A stretch of DNA of 64,000 nt, from assembly GCF_000203935.1 (NCBI RefSeq), contig NC_008577.1, positions 1 through 64,000 of the forward strand. Reading direction: 5' to 3'. This DNA is from Shewanella sp. ANA-3 (GTDB lineage: Bacteria; Pseudomonadota; Gammaproteobacteria; Enterobacterales; Shewanellaceae). Below are positions 22,522 through 33,365 of the stretch, piece after piece. Each line of letters begins with the position of its first letter. Position 1 is the first letter of the stretch. The notes beneath the pieces are model-generated. The model was not told where the DNA came from. It did not search any database and saw only the letters and a list, made by a program, of their open reading frames with translations. Made by a program: the position numbers and the translations under genes.

Positions 22522-22553
22522 AAAAGGCATGTTCCACGTGGAACATGCCTTTT
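22522..22553. terminator. Perfect 32-bp palindrome, probable bidirectional terminator
   Basis: Two 16-base arms (left arm AAAAGGCATGTTCCAC) meet with no spacer, giving a 32-bp perfect palindrome between two convergent genes. As RNA it would form a stem with U-rich 3' side in both directions. Its core is the parS site at 22530-22545, so it may serve termination and ParB binding at once. Confidence 0.75.
22530..22545. other. parS: parS centromere site
   Basis: TGTTCCACGTGGAACA, a fully palindromic parS form, located between tag and the amidohydrolase gene and embedded in a longer palindrome. Confidence 0.9.
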
Positions 22554-22573
22554 GTTATTTTACTTTGTTGAGA

Positions 22574-25500
22574 TTAGATTTTCTCGAAGAAGAATGGCTT
22601 ACGCTGTTGTTTGTTACCATTCAGCTGGTTCATCGACTCAGCATCAAACAACTTACCATTGACCATAGTATAAGTGACTTTATCTGTGACTCGAATATCC
22701 GCTAATGGGTCGCCATTAATAACGATTAAGTCTGCAAGCTTACCGGTTTTGATTGAGCCAAGTTGATGCTCTAGACCGAAGGTGGTGGCAGGGTTGATGG
22801 TTGCAGTTTTCAGTACATCCATATTGCTCATGCCGCCTTGGGCGAACATCCACATTTCCCAATGTGCGGCTAAACCCTCACGCTGACCGTGGGCGCCAAT
22901 ATTTGGATGAATGCCTAATTTATTAAACTCATTCGCCACTTTAGCAACATTGAAGTGGTTGTAGTGACTGTCTGGTGCATGGGGGCGACGCATTGAGCGA
23001 GCCTGCAAAATATCGCTTGGCACATACATAGACAAACGTGGATGTGCCCACACATCGGTTTTATCGTACCAATAGTTTTCACCCGAAATACCGCCGTAGG
23101 CGACGACTAAGGTTGGAGTGTAACCGACCTTAGTTTGGCTCCAGAACTGTTTAATATCGTTATAAATACTCGCCACGGGTAACGAGTGCTCAACGGTTGT
23201 ATGGCCATCGGCAACCATGGTTAGGTTATGTTGCAGCAAGCTGCCACCCTCAGGCACAACCATCATTTCGAGTTCGCGAGCGGCGGCGATAACCTGTTGT
23301 CTTTGATTACGACGAGGTTGATTGTAGCTTTTAACACTAAAGGCGCCGACTTTTTTGAGTCGTTCTAAATGGAATTTCGCATCATCGAGTGAGTCTATAT
23401 GTGAGGTGTAGCCGGGAGCATTGGCGCCATAAAGAATCGTTCCAGTGGAGAAAATCCGTGGACCAACGATGTGACCAGCCTTTTGCTGTTCAGAGGCAGC
23501 AAATATCTCAGTAGTATCGTTTGACGGATCATGGATGGTTGTCACGCCTAGGGATAAGCCAGAGTAGAGTGCCCAGTTTTGTTGTGGCACGATTTCATCA
23601 TCGGCCTGTGCACCGTGGGCATGAGCATCAAACAAGCCTGGCATAATGGATTTGCCACTAATTTCGATAACTTGCGCATCCTTTGGAATTGCCGTGTTTG
23701 CATCGCCAACGGTTAAAATATGATTGTCTTTGACTATGACCACACCTTTATCGATGACTTGGTCATTTTCCATGGTGATCACTTTGCCGCCGACAAAGGC
23801 GACTGTTCCACGTGGAACATCGGCCGTTTCGGTAAAGCCCAAGTTGATAATACTTGGCTTAGCTTGCTCGTCCTTTTTAAGATACTGGGAATCCACATTG
23901 GCTTGGTACAGTTCTGGGCCAAGAGTCCAATAGAGTTGGTTACTCTTACTATTCCAGCTGATACTTTCGCCGGCCCGCACACTTAATTGAGTAACAGGAA
24001 GATTGCTGGCGTTAGGGCCGATTTCAACGGTTTCACCATGTTTAGCGAAGGGGGTGACCCAAACTTTAAAACGTTCGGCAAAGGCCAGTTGTTCGCCGTC
24101 GGGAGATACTCTAAATTCGGTTGCATGCTTACTGCTGTAGTGAACGCGTTTATCAAACCCATCTAGGTTAATTGAGGCAAGCTGTGGCGTGTCGTTATCA
24201 CCTGTGTTCATAAAGAAAATGCGATCGGCCGAAGCGCCGAATTGTGCTTGATAACCCTCAGCGCTAATTTTCTTATTTTGTTTGGTTTTTAAATCGACCT
24301 TGTACAGGCCGGGTTCCTGCGACCAAGTACGAGGTGTAAGGTGTCCACCTTGGGTTTTGCGATACACTACCAGTTCACCATTGGGTGAGAAGGTGGGCTC
24401 AACGTATTTGCCTGTCTCAGTGGTAAGTTGTTTCGCTTTGCCACCTTTTGCACTGATCACTTGTACTGTGCCCTGGTCTTGGTCATTCCAAGTTGTGAAG
24501 ACAATATTTTTGCCATCACGCGACCACTGGGGATAGAGCTCTTCAATGTCGTTACCTAACTCAGTTAAGCGTGTCATCTTGCCATCGGGAAGTGTCTTCA
24601 ACCAGATTTTACCCAATGCTTCGAAGGCGACTTTGCTGCCATCCGGTGAAACTTGTGTCATTCGTAGCATTTTTACGTCGAATACATCCTTATCAATATC
24701 TTGTTTAAAGCGTACTGAAGGCTGCACATCTAACTGGGTTTTTACGCTGAAGGGAATGTTGGTGACCGTTTTATTGGCAACATTCAGGCGATTGATTTTG
24801 CCCTTAGCCCAGAAAAAAATATCTTTGTTATCTTGGGTCCAAGCCATGGTGGGATAGACACCGTGTATTGCCCACGTCTCTTGCATATCGCGCTCTAAAT
24901 CGCCATACAGCTTAGTGGTTTCGCCGGATTTCAAATCGAGCAAATACAAGGAGGATTGGAAATCATCTCGCTTGATGTACGCCAGTTTGGTGCCGTCAGG
25001 GCTCGGTGTTGGACGAATGGCGCCACCGGTTCCTTCGATCAAGATTTCGATATCACCCGTTTGGGTATCATAACGCTTGATTTTATAGATGCCGTTTACT
25101 GAATCCTTAGAATAATGGAAGGTTTTGCCAGGAGTGTCATCTTGGCTGAAGTAAATGTAACGGCCATCGGGTGAATAGGCTGGCTCCCCTAAATCCTTTT
25201 CATCGTTAGGACGTTCGGTGAGTTTAACACCTTCGCCACCAGCGACATGGTAGAGCCAGACTTCACCAGCGCCTAAGCTCCGACTGGCGGTAAAATGCTT
25301 ACGACCGACTAAATATTCCGAATCAGGGCTCCACGCAGGACTGTTAAGTAAACGAAAGGTCTCTGTCGTGACTGTGCGTGGATTGCTACCATCGGCATCC
25401 ATAATCCAAATATTGTCGCCACCATCCGCATCTGAGGTAAAGGCAATATGCTTACCATCCGGGCTATACACGGGCTGCATTTGCCAGGCGATGCCTTGGG

Positions 25501-25762
25501 CTAATGGTTTTGCTTCGCCACCCGTGACTGGGATTTGATAAATATCACCCAGTAAATCAAACACTAAATGTTTACCATCTGGGCTGACACTGATGTTCAT
25601 CCAAGTGCCTTCGGTTACATCTATGGTCACTTTTTCTAGAGGGGCATTGGCTGGCGCATTGACGTTCCAACTGGCTTTTTGGGCGTCTGTTGCCTGTACT
25701 GTGTGGGAACTAAGGCCAAGCATCAGGGCGATATAAAGCGGTGTCAGCTTAGGTTTCAACAT
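22574..25762 (-). CDS. Secreted TolB-type beta-propeller/amidohydrolase fusion protein
   Basis: 1062 residues. A signal peptide (MLKPKLTPLYIALMLGLSSHTVQA) predicts export to the periplasm or beyond. Residues about 40-620 contain many WD40-like/TolB repeats of the SPDGKHLVF, YSPDGKHIAFTSDADG type. Residues about 650-1050 form a metal-dependent amidohydrolase: SIMPGLFDAHAHG metal motif, EHS, and the C-terminal GKLADLIVINGDPL. Related propeller-amidohydrolases are annotated as peptidase- or imidazolonepropionase-like; the substrate here is unknown. A parS site lies within the gene at 23804-23819. No operon partner is evident. Confidence 0.9.
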   Translation of the reverse strand: MLKPKLTPLYIALMLGLSSHTVQATDAQKASWNVNAPANAPLEKVTIDVTEGTWMNISVSPDGKHLVFDLLGDIYQIPVTGGEAKPLAQGIAWQMQPVYSPDGKHIAFTSDADGGDNIWIMDADGSNPRTVTTETFRLLNSPAWSPDSEYLVGRKHFTASRSLGAGEVWLYHVAGGEGVKLTERPNDEKDLGEPAYSPDGRYIYFSQDDTPGKTFHYSKDSVNGIYKIKRYDTQTGDIEILIEGTGGAIRPTPSPDGTKLAYIKRDDFQSSLYLLDLKSGETTKLYGDLERDMQETWAIHGVYPTMAWTQDNKDIFFWAKGKINRLNVANKTVTNIPFSVKTQLDVQPSVRFKQDIDKDVFDVKMLRMTQVSPDGSKVAFEALGKIWLKTLPDGKMTRLTELGNDIEELYPQWSRDGKNIVFTTWNDQDQGTVQVISAKGGKAKQLTTETGKYVEPTFSPNGELVVYRKTQGGHLTPRTWSQEPGLYKVDLKTKQNKKISAEGYQAQFGASADRIFFMNTGDNDTPQLASINLDGFDKRVHYSSKHATEFRVSPDGEQLAFAERFKVWVTPFAKHGETVEIGPNASNLPVTQLSVRAGESISWNSKSNQLYWTLGPELYQANVDSQYLKKDEQAKPSIINLGFTETADVPRGTVAFVGGKVITMENDQVIDKGVVIVKDNHILTVGDANTAIPKDAQVIEISGKSIMPGLFDAHAHGAQADDEIVPQQNWALYSGLSLGVTTIHDPSNDTTEIFAASEQQKAGHIVGPRIFSTGTILYGANAPGYTSHIDSLDDAKFHLERLKKVGAFSVKSYNQPRRNQRQQVIAAARELEMMVVPEGGSLLQHNLTMVADGHTTVEHSLPVASIYNDIKQFWSQTKVGYTPTLVVAYGGISGENYWYDKTDVWAHPRLSMYVPSDILQARSMRRPHAPDSHYNHFNVAKVANEFNKLGIHPNIGAHGQREGLAAHWEMWMFAQGGMSNMDVLKTATINPATTFGLEHQLGSIKTGKLADLIVINGDPLADIRVTDKVTYTMVNGKLFDAESMNQLNGNKQQRKPFFFEKI
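23804..23819. other. parS: parS centromere site inside the amidohydrolase gene
   Basis: TGTTCCACGTGGAACA, identical to the site at 22530, placed inside a coding region where it encodes V-P-R-G-T on the minus strand. About 20.8 kb from oriC. Confidence 0.9.
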
Positions 25763-25943
25763 GTTATGTCCTGTTATCGTTATTCTAGGGCTTTGCTGTT
25801 ATCGGATTAGATAAACTTTTGTTAATGCAGCGCTAAGTTATCGCACAAATACCCAGTAAGGAAAACGGAAATACTGTTTCAATTAATGACCGAGGGGTTG
25901 AAGCTGTGGGAGAGTAATGTGGCTTACTCTCCGCGAAGTATGA

Positions 25944-26381
25944 TTAGTCTAATGTAACGGGATCACCTATATGGATCATGGCGTCATTGATGACGCGACA
26001 AGTGACGCCGCCTCGCCAATCGGGAGTAAGGGCGGATTCCAAGCCAGCATGAGCCAGTTCCATCTTCTTGCAGGGAGCAGTCTCACCCGTCACTTCGAGG
26101 CAGAGATCACCAATGCGCAGCTGCTTACCCACATCCGCATCCCCAAAACTACAGCCGTCGACTAATAGATTTGCTCGACGAGTCGTCCAAGGTAAATTTG
26201 CATCTATGCTCTGACAAGCTATTTGCCACTGTTGCAGCGACAGTACTGTGACTTGACGTTTACCCGGGCGACCAAATACATCTTTTTCGACACCACTGTG
26301 CTGAGTGACATTCGCGCACAGCACTTCGTTCATTGGCCCGCGTTTAACCGTTTTGTAGGCGATAGCAACTAGTTTCGGCAT
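25944..26381 (-). CDS. MOSC domain-containing protein
   Basis: 145 residues, a single MOSC beta-barrel domain. Conserved features include GRPGKRQVTVLS, RRANLLVDGC, LRIGDLCLEVTGETAPCKKME with the Cys used by MOSC proteins to carry sulfur, and WRGGVTCRVI. MOSC proteins handle sulfur for molybdenum cofactor or reduce N-hydroxylated compounds; which applies here is unclear. It is 35 bp downstream of tusA on the same strand, so a sulfur-related operon is plausible. Confidence 0.9.
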   Translation of the reverse strand: MPKLVAIAYKTVKRGPMNEVLCANVTQHSGVEKDVFGRPGKRQVTVLSLQQWQIACQSIDANLPWTTRRANLLVDGCSFGDADVGKQLRIGDLCLEVTGETAPCKKMELAHAGLESALTPDWRGGVTCRVINDAMIHIGDPVTLD

Positions 26382-26416
26382 GTTTGATGTCCTTATCCTG
26401 ATGTCGATGTAGAGAC

Positions 26417-26662
26417 TCAGAGTCCCTTTTTAATCAAATATTGATAGGGTGTTTGGCTGGTTTCACTGGCGACCAGTGTGTGGTCCATAAACTCACAAAA
26501 GCTGGGAATATCACGTGTAGTCGCAGGATCATCTGCGATGATTAGCAAGGTTTCACCTTGTGCCATTTGTCTTACCGTCTTTCGCACCATCATTACCGGC
26601 TCTGGGCAGCGTAAACCAAGAGCATCCAGTTTGTGTTGTGCGGTTGAGAAAACGTCGTTCAT
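26417..26662 (-). CDS. tusA: Sulfur carrier protein TusA
   Basis: 81 residues. The conserved CPEP motif ([17 protein letters not shown], Cys at about residue 19) carries the persulfide passed from IscS towards TusBCD for 2-thiouridine synthesis in tRNA. Full family length. It precedes the MOSC gene on the same strand. tRNA thiolation at the same wobble base that MnmE/MnmG modify links it functionally to those genes in this window. Confidence 0.96.
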   Translation of the reverse strand: MNDVFSTAQHKLDALGLRCPEPVMMVRKTVRQMAQGETLLIIADDPATTRDIPSFCEFMDHTLVASETSQTPYQYLIKKGL

Positions 26663-26792
26663 ATGACCTCTACTGAACGGTTAAACAGAATTGGCTAATG
26701 TTACTCCAGTGGTTTGGATAAACCAAGTTGATGGCTTGAATTTGTGATGGGGCTAGGCATTGCTCTTGCCAATTTGTTTACCGCCAGCTGAA

Positions 26793-26808
26793 TGTTTCAC
26801 GTGGAACA
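26793..26808. other. parS: parS-like centromere site
   Basis: TGTTTCACGTGGAACA, one half-site of each parS form (TGTTTCAC and GTGGAACA). It lies just downstream of the diguanylate cyclase stop codon and upstream of tusA, 23.8 kb from oriC, the farthest site I found. Confidence 0.88.
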
Positions 26809-26814
26809 TTTCTA

Positions 26815-28026
26815 TTACTCGGCAACTTTGTTTATTCCCTGAGGTTGTTGAATGCTATGCACTATGGTTGGCGTAATTGCTGCTTGGGGTGTTCCTACTT
26901 GAGAAGCGGACTGAGGCATATCGGATTTTATATCATTTGCCGCAATCGACACTGAGCCTTGCTGCTGCAACTTGGCAGCACGTTTATAGCTATACATTTT
27001 TTGATCCGCTTTATGGATCAAGGTATTGGCATCATCGTAATCATAGGGGCCTGTATCAACAATACCGTAACTGAGGGAGATGTTGTTTAGGTGCAGTTTA
27101 ATATTCTGATTAAAGCGCTCGATAAAGTTGTCTCTGGCTTGGTCTTCTCGACAATTGGGCATGATGATGCAGAACTCATCGCCACCGTAGCGAAAACTAT
27201 GATCTTCTACGCGGGTGCTTTCTTTGATGGCCTGCGCGACGGCGCAAAGCACTTCGTCTCCAGAGCGATGGCCTTGGGTATCATTAAAGGATTTGAAATC
27301 ATCAACATCTAAGTAGATTACGCTAACTGGTTCGGCTCGTCTCTGAGCTGCTCTTAAAATGCGAGTGCCAATTTCTTGCAGGTGTCGCACATTTAATAGC
27401 CCCGTTAACGGGTCGGTTTGAGATAATTCTTCGAGCTGTTGTGTACGTTCTTTGACTTTGCTCTCCATGCTCTGTGCGTAACGTTCAGCCTTGTCTTTGG
27501 CGTTCTCAATTTCGGATACTAGGCTTCGAATATAGGTATCGAAGACGAGGGTGACGTCGAAGAGAACAAGTTTATCTATGGCGACTCGAATGCGTTCATT
27601 TTGCAAGTCATCAGCAACCGAGTTATTTATCTCGGCATAAATCAACTCTTTTAGAGTATGAACGGCAGAAAGGTAGAGTTTAGGTTCAACGCCGATACGC
27701 TTATGTACCAATCCAATCCGCAGGCGGTTGTTTACATATTCTAAATCGTACACACCATTAAACAGGTCGAGCACATAACGTCTCTGTGCGGTACGTAAAC
27801 GAGCTAGGGTATCGGAGTCTCCGATCAGCAGAGCAATCTCGGACACACTGGTTTGTAGACCGTAAAAGTCATCAACGATTTTATCTATGTTCTCTTCAAT
27901 CACAGGTTTGAAGGATTGCAGTGCTCTGACATCGGCTAAGGTAAAAGAGAACAAGGACTTGCGAAAATCAATCTCAAGCTCAGTGATCCGCATTTGTTCG
28001 AAAAGCGTTTGTTCCGTTTGCAGCAT
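26815..28026 (-). CDS. Globin-coupled sensor diguanylate cyclase
   Basis: 403 residues from the ATG at 28026, preferred because GAGAGGG precedes it; the frame stays open 29 codons upstream. Residues about 15-165 look like a globin-coupled sensor domain with a candidate proximal haem His108 in the segment GLVHKRIGVEP. A linker with coiled-coil character (about 170-202) leads to the GGDEF domain: catalytic GGDEF at 281-285 and an RxxD product-inhibition site (RVED, 272-275) exactly five residues before it. It should make cyclic di-GMP in response to oxygen or another haem ligand; haem binding is inferred. The last 40 residues are Gln/Pro/Thr-rich and unconserved. Confidence 0.9.
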   Translation of the reverse strand: MLQTEQTLFEQMRITELEIDFRKSLFSFTLADVRALQSFKPVIEENIDKIVDDFYGLQTSVSEIALLIGDSDTLARLRTAQRRYVLDLFNGVYDLEYVNNRLRIGLVHKRIGVEPKLYLSAVHTLKELIYAEINNSVADDLQNERIRVAIDKLVLFDVTLVFDTYIRSLVSEIENAKDKAERYAQSMESKVKERTQQLEELSQTDPLTGLLNVRHLQEIGTRILRAAQRRAEPVSVIYLDVDDFKSFNDTQGHRSGDEVLCAVAQAIKESTRVEDHSFRYGGDEFCIIMPNCREDQARDNFIERFNQNIKLHLNNISLSYGIVDTGPYDYDDANTLIHKADQKMYSYKRAAKLQQQGSVSIAANDIKSDMPQSASQVGTPQAAITPTIVHSIQQPQGINKVAE

Positions 28027-28202
28027 TGAACATCCCTCTCGTAGCCTAAAGAATGAAACGCATCCATGCTTCTTAGCAGTGTCGTAATGACGGTCAAATG
28101 CGGAGAAGTGCATTAAGGATATTTATCAAGTTAAGTCGAAAACTGCCTGATTTTCAAATTGAAGCTGAGTAGAAAGGAAGATAATTAAGGCGCTATCGCA
28201 AA

Positions 28203-28230
28203 TAAAAAAGCCGGAACTGAGTCCGGCTTT
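28203..28230 (-). terminator. Terminator of fadBA
   Basis: AAAGCCGGACT / AGTCCGGCTTT hairpin (minus strand) followed by a T run, 20 bp after the fadA stop codon. Confidence 0.9.
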
Positions 28231-28250
28231 GAAGGAAGAATCGTTAAGGA

Positions 28251-29432
<1,182 letters not shown>

Positions 29433-29436
29433 CTAA

Positions 29437-31587
29437 TTAGGCTTGGTAGTAGCTACCGTTGTTGGCTGCAAGGGCGCGCATGGCGTCGGTGACTTGATAC
29501 AAACCACCTAAGTGAGCGTATTTGTCAGCTAAGGCGACAAAGTTCGCTACGCCCATAGTATCTAAGTAACGGAATACACCACCACGGAATGGAGGGAAAC
29601 CTAAACCATAGACCAAGCCCATATCTGCTTCGGCAGGTGATGCCACAATGCCTTCTTCTAAACAGCGAACGGTTTCGATAATCATTGGGATCATAGTGCG
29701 GGCGATGATTTCATCCGCATCGAATGCTTTTTGCTCACCAAAGGCGGCCTTCAGCAGCTCGTAGCTGGTTGGGTCGACATCTTTCTTTGGTTTACCACGG
29801 CTATCTACAGAGTAAGCGTAGAAACCTTTACCATTCTTCTGACCGAGACGCTTGTTCTCAAACATCACGTCAATCGCGTCATTGCCAGATTTGCCCATAC
29901 GATCGGGGAAGCCTTCGGCCATTACCGCTTGCGCGTGGTGACCCGTGTCTAGGCCGACAACGTCTAGCAGGTAAGCTGGGCCCATTGGCCAGCCGAATTG
30001 TTTTTCCATCACTTTATCGATAGCGGCAAAGTCGCCACCTTCGGCGAGCAGGCCGTTAAAGCCTGCAAAGTAAGGGAAGAGTACGCGGTTAACGAAGAAA
30101 CCCGGGCAATCGTTAACAACGATTGGGGTTTTACCCATTTTGCTGGCGTAGGCAACAACAGATGCGATGGTTTCTTCTGAGCTGTGCTCGCCACGAATAA
30201 CTTCAACCAATGGCATTTTGTGCACAGGGTTAAAGAAGTGCATACCGCAGAAACGCTCAGGCTTCTTCATGCTTTTCGCGAGCAGGTTGATTGAAATGGT
30301 TGACGTGTTAGAGGCGATAATCGCATCTTCACTCACGTATTGTTCAACTTCCGCCAGTACTTGTGCCTTCACTTTTGGATGCTCAACTACGGCTTCGACA
30401 ACCACGTCAGCATGTTTAACTGGAGCATAGTCTAAGGCTGGAGTGATGTTGTTCAGCACCTTAGCCATTTTTTCTGGGGTAGAGCGGCCGCGAGCAACTT
30501 GCGCAGATAACAGTTTAGCGGCTTCGCCTAAACCTAAATCTAATGCAGGTTGAGCGATATCCTTCATTACTATTGGCGTGCCTTTGCTGGCGCTTTGGTA
30601 AGCGATACCGCCACCCATGATGCCAGCACCTAATACGGCGGCGCTTTTCACATCTTTGGCGAGTTTGCCTGCTTTTTTAGCTTTGCCTTTGACTAATTGG
30701 TCATTCAAGAAGATACCGATCAACGCCTTGGCTACATCGGTTTTCGCTAACTTGATAAACGCTTGATGTTCAATTTGCAGTGCGTCGCTGCGGCCTTTGG
30801 TCGCAGCTTGTTCAACAACGCTGACTGCCGCCATTGGTGCAGGGTAGTGTTTACCCGCAACCGCAAACACCATGCCTTTAGCGGTAGTAAAAGACATCAT
30901 GGCTTCGAGTTTTGGTAAGGTCAGTGGTGACATCTTACGTTGGCGACGGGCTTGCCAATCAAGCTTTTCTGCTACTGCATCTTTTAGCATTTGAATGGCG
31001 GCGGCTTCTAAAGCCTCTGGCGCAACAACGGCATCGACAGCACCGACTTTTAAGGCATCTTCTGGACGCTGATCTTTACCCGTGGTGATCCACTCAAGGG
31101 CGTTATCCGCACCAATCACACGAGGTAAACGCACTGTGCCACCAAAGCCTGGGATAATGCCCAGTTTGGTTTCAGGTAGGCCGATTTTGGCTGTGGTGTC
31201 GGCGATACGGAAATCCGTTGCCAGAATAGTTTCACAACCGCCGCCTAGGGCGAAACCTTTAATCGCTGAAGCGGTTGGGAAAGGTAAATCTTCGAGCTTG
31301 TTGAATACGGCGTTGGCCTGTTCAATCCAAGAGAGCAGTACCGCATCATCCTGTGCGAATAAGCCTAAAAATTCAGTAATGTCGGCACCCACGATAAAGG
31401 TATCTTTACCTGAGGTCAGCACTAAAGCCTGAATGTTTGATTGTTGTTTAATGCTGTCTAATGCGGCATCGAGTGAGGCGAGTGTTTCTCTGTCGAATTT
31501 GTTCACCGAACCGGGTGCGTTAAAGCACAGCTTGGCAATATTATCCTCGAGTAACTCAACCTGAATTGTAGGACTTTGGTAGATCAT
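29437..31587 (-). CDS. fadB: Fatty acid oxidation complex alpha subunit FadB
   Basis: 716 residues, multifunctional enzyme with enoyl-CoA hydratase/isomerase activity in the N-terminal third ([43 protein letters not shown]) and 3-hydroxyacyl-CoA dehydrogenase in the rest (NAD-binding [16 protein letters not shown] near residue 316, then [14 protein letters not shown]). It works with FadA on medium and long-chain acyl-CoA. An AAGGAAG ribosome site precedes the ATG. A palindrome 145 bp upstream may bind the fatty-acid regulator PsrA. Confidence 0.98.
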   Translation of the reverse strand: MIYQSPTIQVELLEDNIAKLCFNAPGSVNKFDRETLASLDAALDSIKQQSNIQALVLTSGKDTFIVGADITEFLGLFAQDDAVLLSWIEQANAVFNKLEDLPFPTASAIKGFALGGGCETILATDFRIADTTAKIGLPETKLGIIPGFGGTVRLPRVIGADNALEWITTGKDQRPEDALKVGAVDAVVAPEALEAAAIQMLKDAVAEKLDWQARRQRKMSPLTLPKLEAMMSFTTAKGMVFAVAGKHYPAPMAAVSVVEQAATKGRSDALQIEHQAFIKLAKTDVAKALIGIFLNDQLVKGKAKKAGKLAKDVKSAAVLGAGIMGGGIAYQSASKGTPIVMKDIAQPALDLGLGEAAKLLSAQVARGRSTPEKMAKVLNNITPALDYAPVKHADVVVEAVVEHPKVKAQVLAEVEQYVSEDAIIASNTSTISINLLAKSMKKPERFCGMHFFNPVHKMPLVEVIRGEHSSEETIASVVAYASKMGKTPIVVNDCPGFFVNRVLFPYFAGFNGLLAEGGDFAAIDKVMEKQFGWPMGPAYLLDVVGLDTGHHAQAVMAEGFPDRMGKSGNDAIDVMFENKRLGQKNGKGFYAYSVDSRGKPKKDVDPTSYELLKAAFGEQKAFDADEIIARTMIPMIIETVRCLEEGIVASPAEADMGLVYGLGFPPFRGGVFRYLDTMGVANFVALADKYAHLGGLYQVTDAMRALAANNGSYYQA

Positions 31588-31731
31588 TGCTTGCTTCCTT
31601 TTGGCTTAAAAGTGATACCCACCATTATCTGTTGGTGTTAGTACGACTCTCTATCTCACAGCAGCTTCGGCCATCATTTGACCAGTTGTGTGCCAGTGTG
31701 CTTCGAAATTCGATAAATTACAACACCCAAT

Positions 31732-31747
31732 TTAAACGACTGTTTAA
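31732..31747. promoter_or_regulatory. Candidate PsrA-type operator upstream of fadB
   Basis: Inverted repeat TTAAACGACTGTTTAA. PsrA/TetR-type fatty-acid regulators recognise AAAC-N4-GTTT-like dyads, and PsrA is reported to control fatty-acid degradation in Shewanella. Assignment is by motif resemblance and position only. Confidence 0.45.
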
Positions 31748-31921
31748 TTTCTTATCGGCTAGAGTGAATTTTCAGCTTTGTGATACACTGCACAAAGTGT
31801 AGAAGTGCCAGATTACGCCAAAGAGTACGTGGTGGGAATTTGTACTTTAGCGGTATTGCTCGCTGGCTAAATGGATAATTTTATTTTTAGAATTAAAAGC
31901 ATAGGCTTAAATCGAGAATTT

Positions 31922-31950
31922 GCTAACCTGTGAAATCACAGGGCGTTAGC
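31922..31950 (+). other. Imperfect hairpin upstream of pepQ
   Basis: GCTAAC CTGTGA ... TCACAG ... GTTAGC can pair with a small bulge. It may be an mRNA leader structure or a protein site. The inner TGTGA/TCACA halves are only two bases apart, unlike a CRP site. Confidence 0.35.
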
Positions 31951-32030
31951 GAAGGAAAACACTGAGCCTATATGGCTTAGTCAGATTTTCGGTTTTTTTA
32001 TTAACTATCGTTCATTACAGGATATGACAC

Positions 32031-33350
32031 ATGGATCACTTGGCTCATCACTATCATGCCCACATCGCCGAGCTTAATCGTCGAGTCGCTGAAATTGTAT
32101 CGCGAGAAGCATTATCAGGTTTAGTGATCCACTCGGGTCAGCCACATCGAATGTTTTTGGACGACATTAATTATCCTTTTAAAGCCAATCCCCACTTCAA
32201 GGCTTGGTTACCTGTGTTGGATAACCCTAACTGCTGGTTAGTGGTGAATGGTCGCGATAAGCCACAACTGATTTTTTATCGCCCAGTGGATTTTTGGCAT
32301 AAGGTGTCGGACGTGCCGGAGATGTTCTGGACCGAGCATTTTGAGATCAAGTTACTCACTAAGGCCGATAAGGTTGCCGAGCTATTGCCTAGCGATATCA
32401 CCAACTGGGCTTATTTGGGTGAGCATTTAGATGTGGCTGAGGTACTGGGTTTCACCAGTCGCAATCCTGACTCTGTGATGAGCTATCTGCATTTCCATCG
32501 CACTACTAAAACCGAATATGAACTCGAATGTATGCGCCGTGCGAACCAGATCGCGGTGCAAGGGCATTTAGCGGCTAAAAATGCCTTCTATAACGGTGCG
32601 AGCGAGTTTGAAATTCAGCAGCAGTATTTATCTGCTGTGGGACAGGGCGAGAACGAAGTGCCCTACGGTAATATCATTGCCTTAAATCAAAATGCGGCGA
32701 TTTTGCATTACACCGCGCTCGAGCATCAAAATCCGGCGCGGCGTTTATCTTTTTTAATCGATGCGGGAGCCAGTTATTTTGGCTATGCGTCGGATATTAC
32801 TCGTACCTATGCGTTTGAGAAGAATCGCTTTGATGAATTAATCACTGCTATGAACAAGGCGCAGCTCGAACTGATCGATATGATGCGCCCAGGTGTGCGT
32901 TATCCCGATTTACACTTGGCGACCCATGGCAAAGTCGCGCAAATGCTGTTGGATTTTGAGTTAGCCACGGGCGATGCCCAAGGCTTAGTCGATCAAGGCA
33001 TAACCAGCGCCTTCTTCCCCCACGGACTCGGCCATATGTTAGGTTTGCAAGTACATGATGTGGGAGGTTTTTCCTTCGATGAGCGTGGTACCCATATTCC
33101 TGCACCAGAAGCCCATCCGTTCCTGCGTTGCACCCGCATTTTAGCGCCAAACCAAGTGCTTACGATGGAGCCAGGTTTGTACATTATCGACACTTTACTC
33201 AATGAGCTAAAACAAGATAGCCGTGGTCAGCAGATCAATTGGCGCACCGTTGATGAGCTGCGACCTTTCGGTGGTATTCGTATCGAGGATAATGTGATTG
33301 TGCATCAAGATCGAAACGAAAATATGACCCGCGAACTGGGCTTAGCGTGA
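32031..33350 (+). CDS. pepQ: Xaa-Pro dipeptidase
   Basis: 439 residues, cytosolic dimetal dipeptidase hydrolysing X-Pro dipeptides. The pita-bread metal ligands are visible: two Asp in [20 protein letters not shown], His in [16 protein letters not shown], and Glu in TMEPGLY and GGIRIEDN. The N-terminal half is the usual non-catalytic domain. The start at 32031 gives the E. coli PepQ-like [18 protein letters not shown]. First of pepQ-yigZ-trkH-hemG, an order shared with E. coli. Confidence 0.97.
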   Translation: MDHLAHHYHAHIAELNRRVAEIVSREALSGLVIHSGQPHRMFLDDINYPFKANPHFKAWLPVLDNPNCWLVVNGRDKPQLIFYRPVDFWHKVSDVPEMFWTEHFEIKLLTKADKVAELLPSDITNWAYLGEHLDVAEVLGFTSRNPDSVMSYLHFHRTTKTEYELECMRRANQIAVQGHLAAKNAFYNGASEFEIQQQYLSAVGQGENEVPYGNIIALNQNAAILHYTALEHQNPARRLSFLIDAGASYFGYASDITRTYAFEKNRFDELITAMNKAQLELIDMMRPGVRYPDLHLATHGKVAQMLLDFELATGDAQGLVDQGITSAFFPHGLGHMLGLQVHDVGGFSFDERGTHIPAPEAHPFLRCTRILAPNQVLTMEPGLYIIDTLLNELKQDSRGQQINWRTVDELRPFGGIRIEDNVIVHQDRNENMTRELGLA

Positions 33351-33365
33351 TTTTAGGGAGAGCGA

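Larger units (their letters stand above)
31588..32030. promoter_or_regulatory. fadB-pepQ divergent intergenic region
   Basis: 443 bp without a gene. It holds the dyad TTAAAC-GACT-GTTTAA (31732-31747), a candidate PsrA operator for fadBA, and a hairpin at 31922-31950 upstream of pepQ. AT-rich stretches at 31860-31905 and 31985-32010 may belong to the pepQ promoter, but I could not settle -35/-10 pairs. Confidence 0.5.

Noticed and set aside
31927..31941. TGTGA/TCACA halves upstream of pepQ as a CRP site
   Set aside because: The halves are only two bases apart; CRP sites need six between them.
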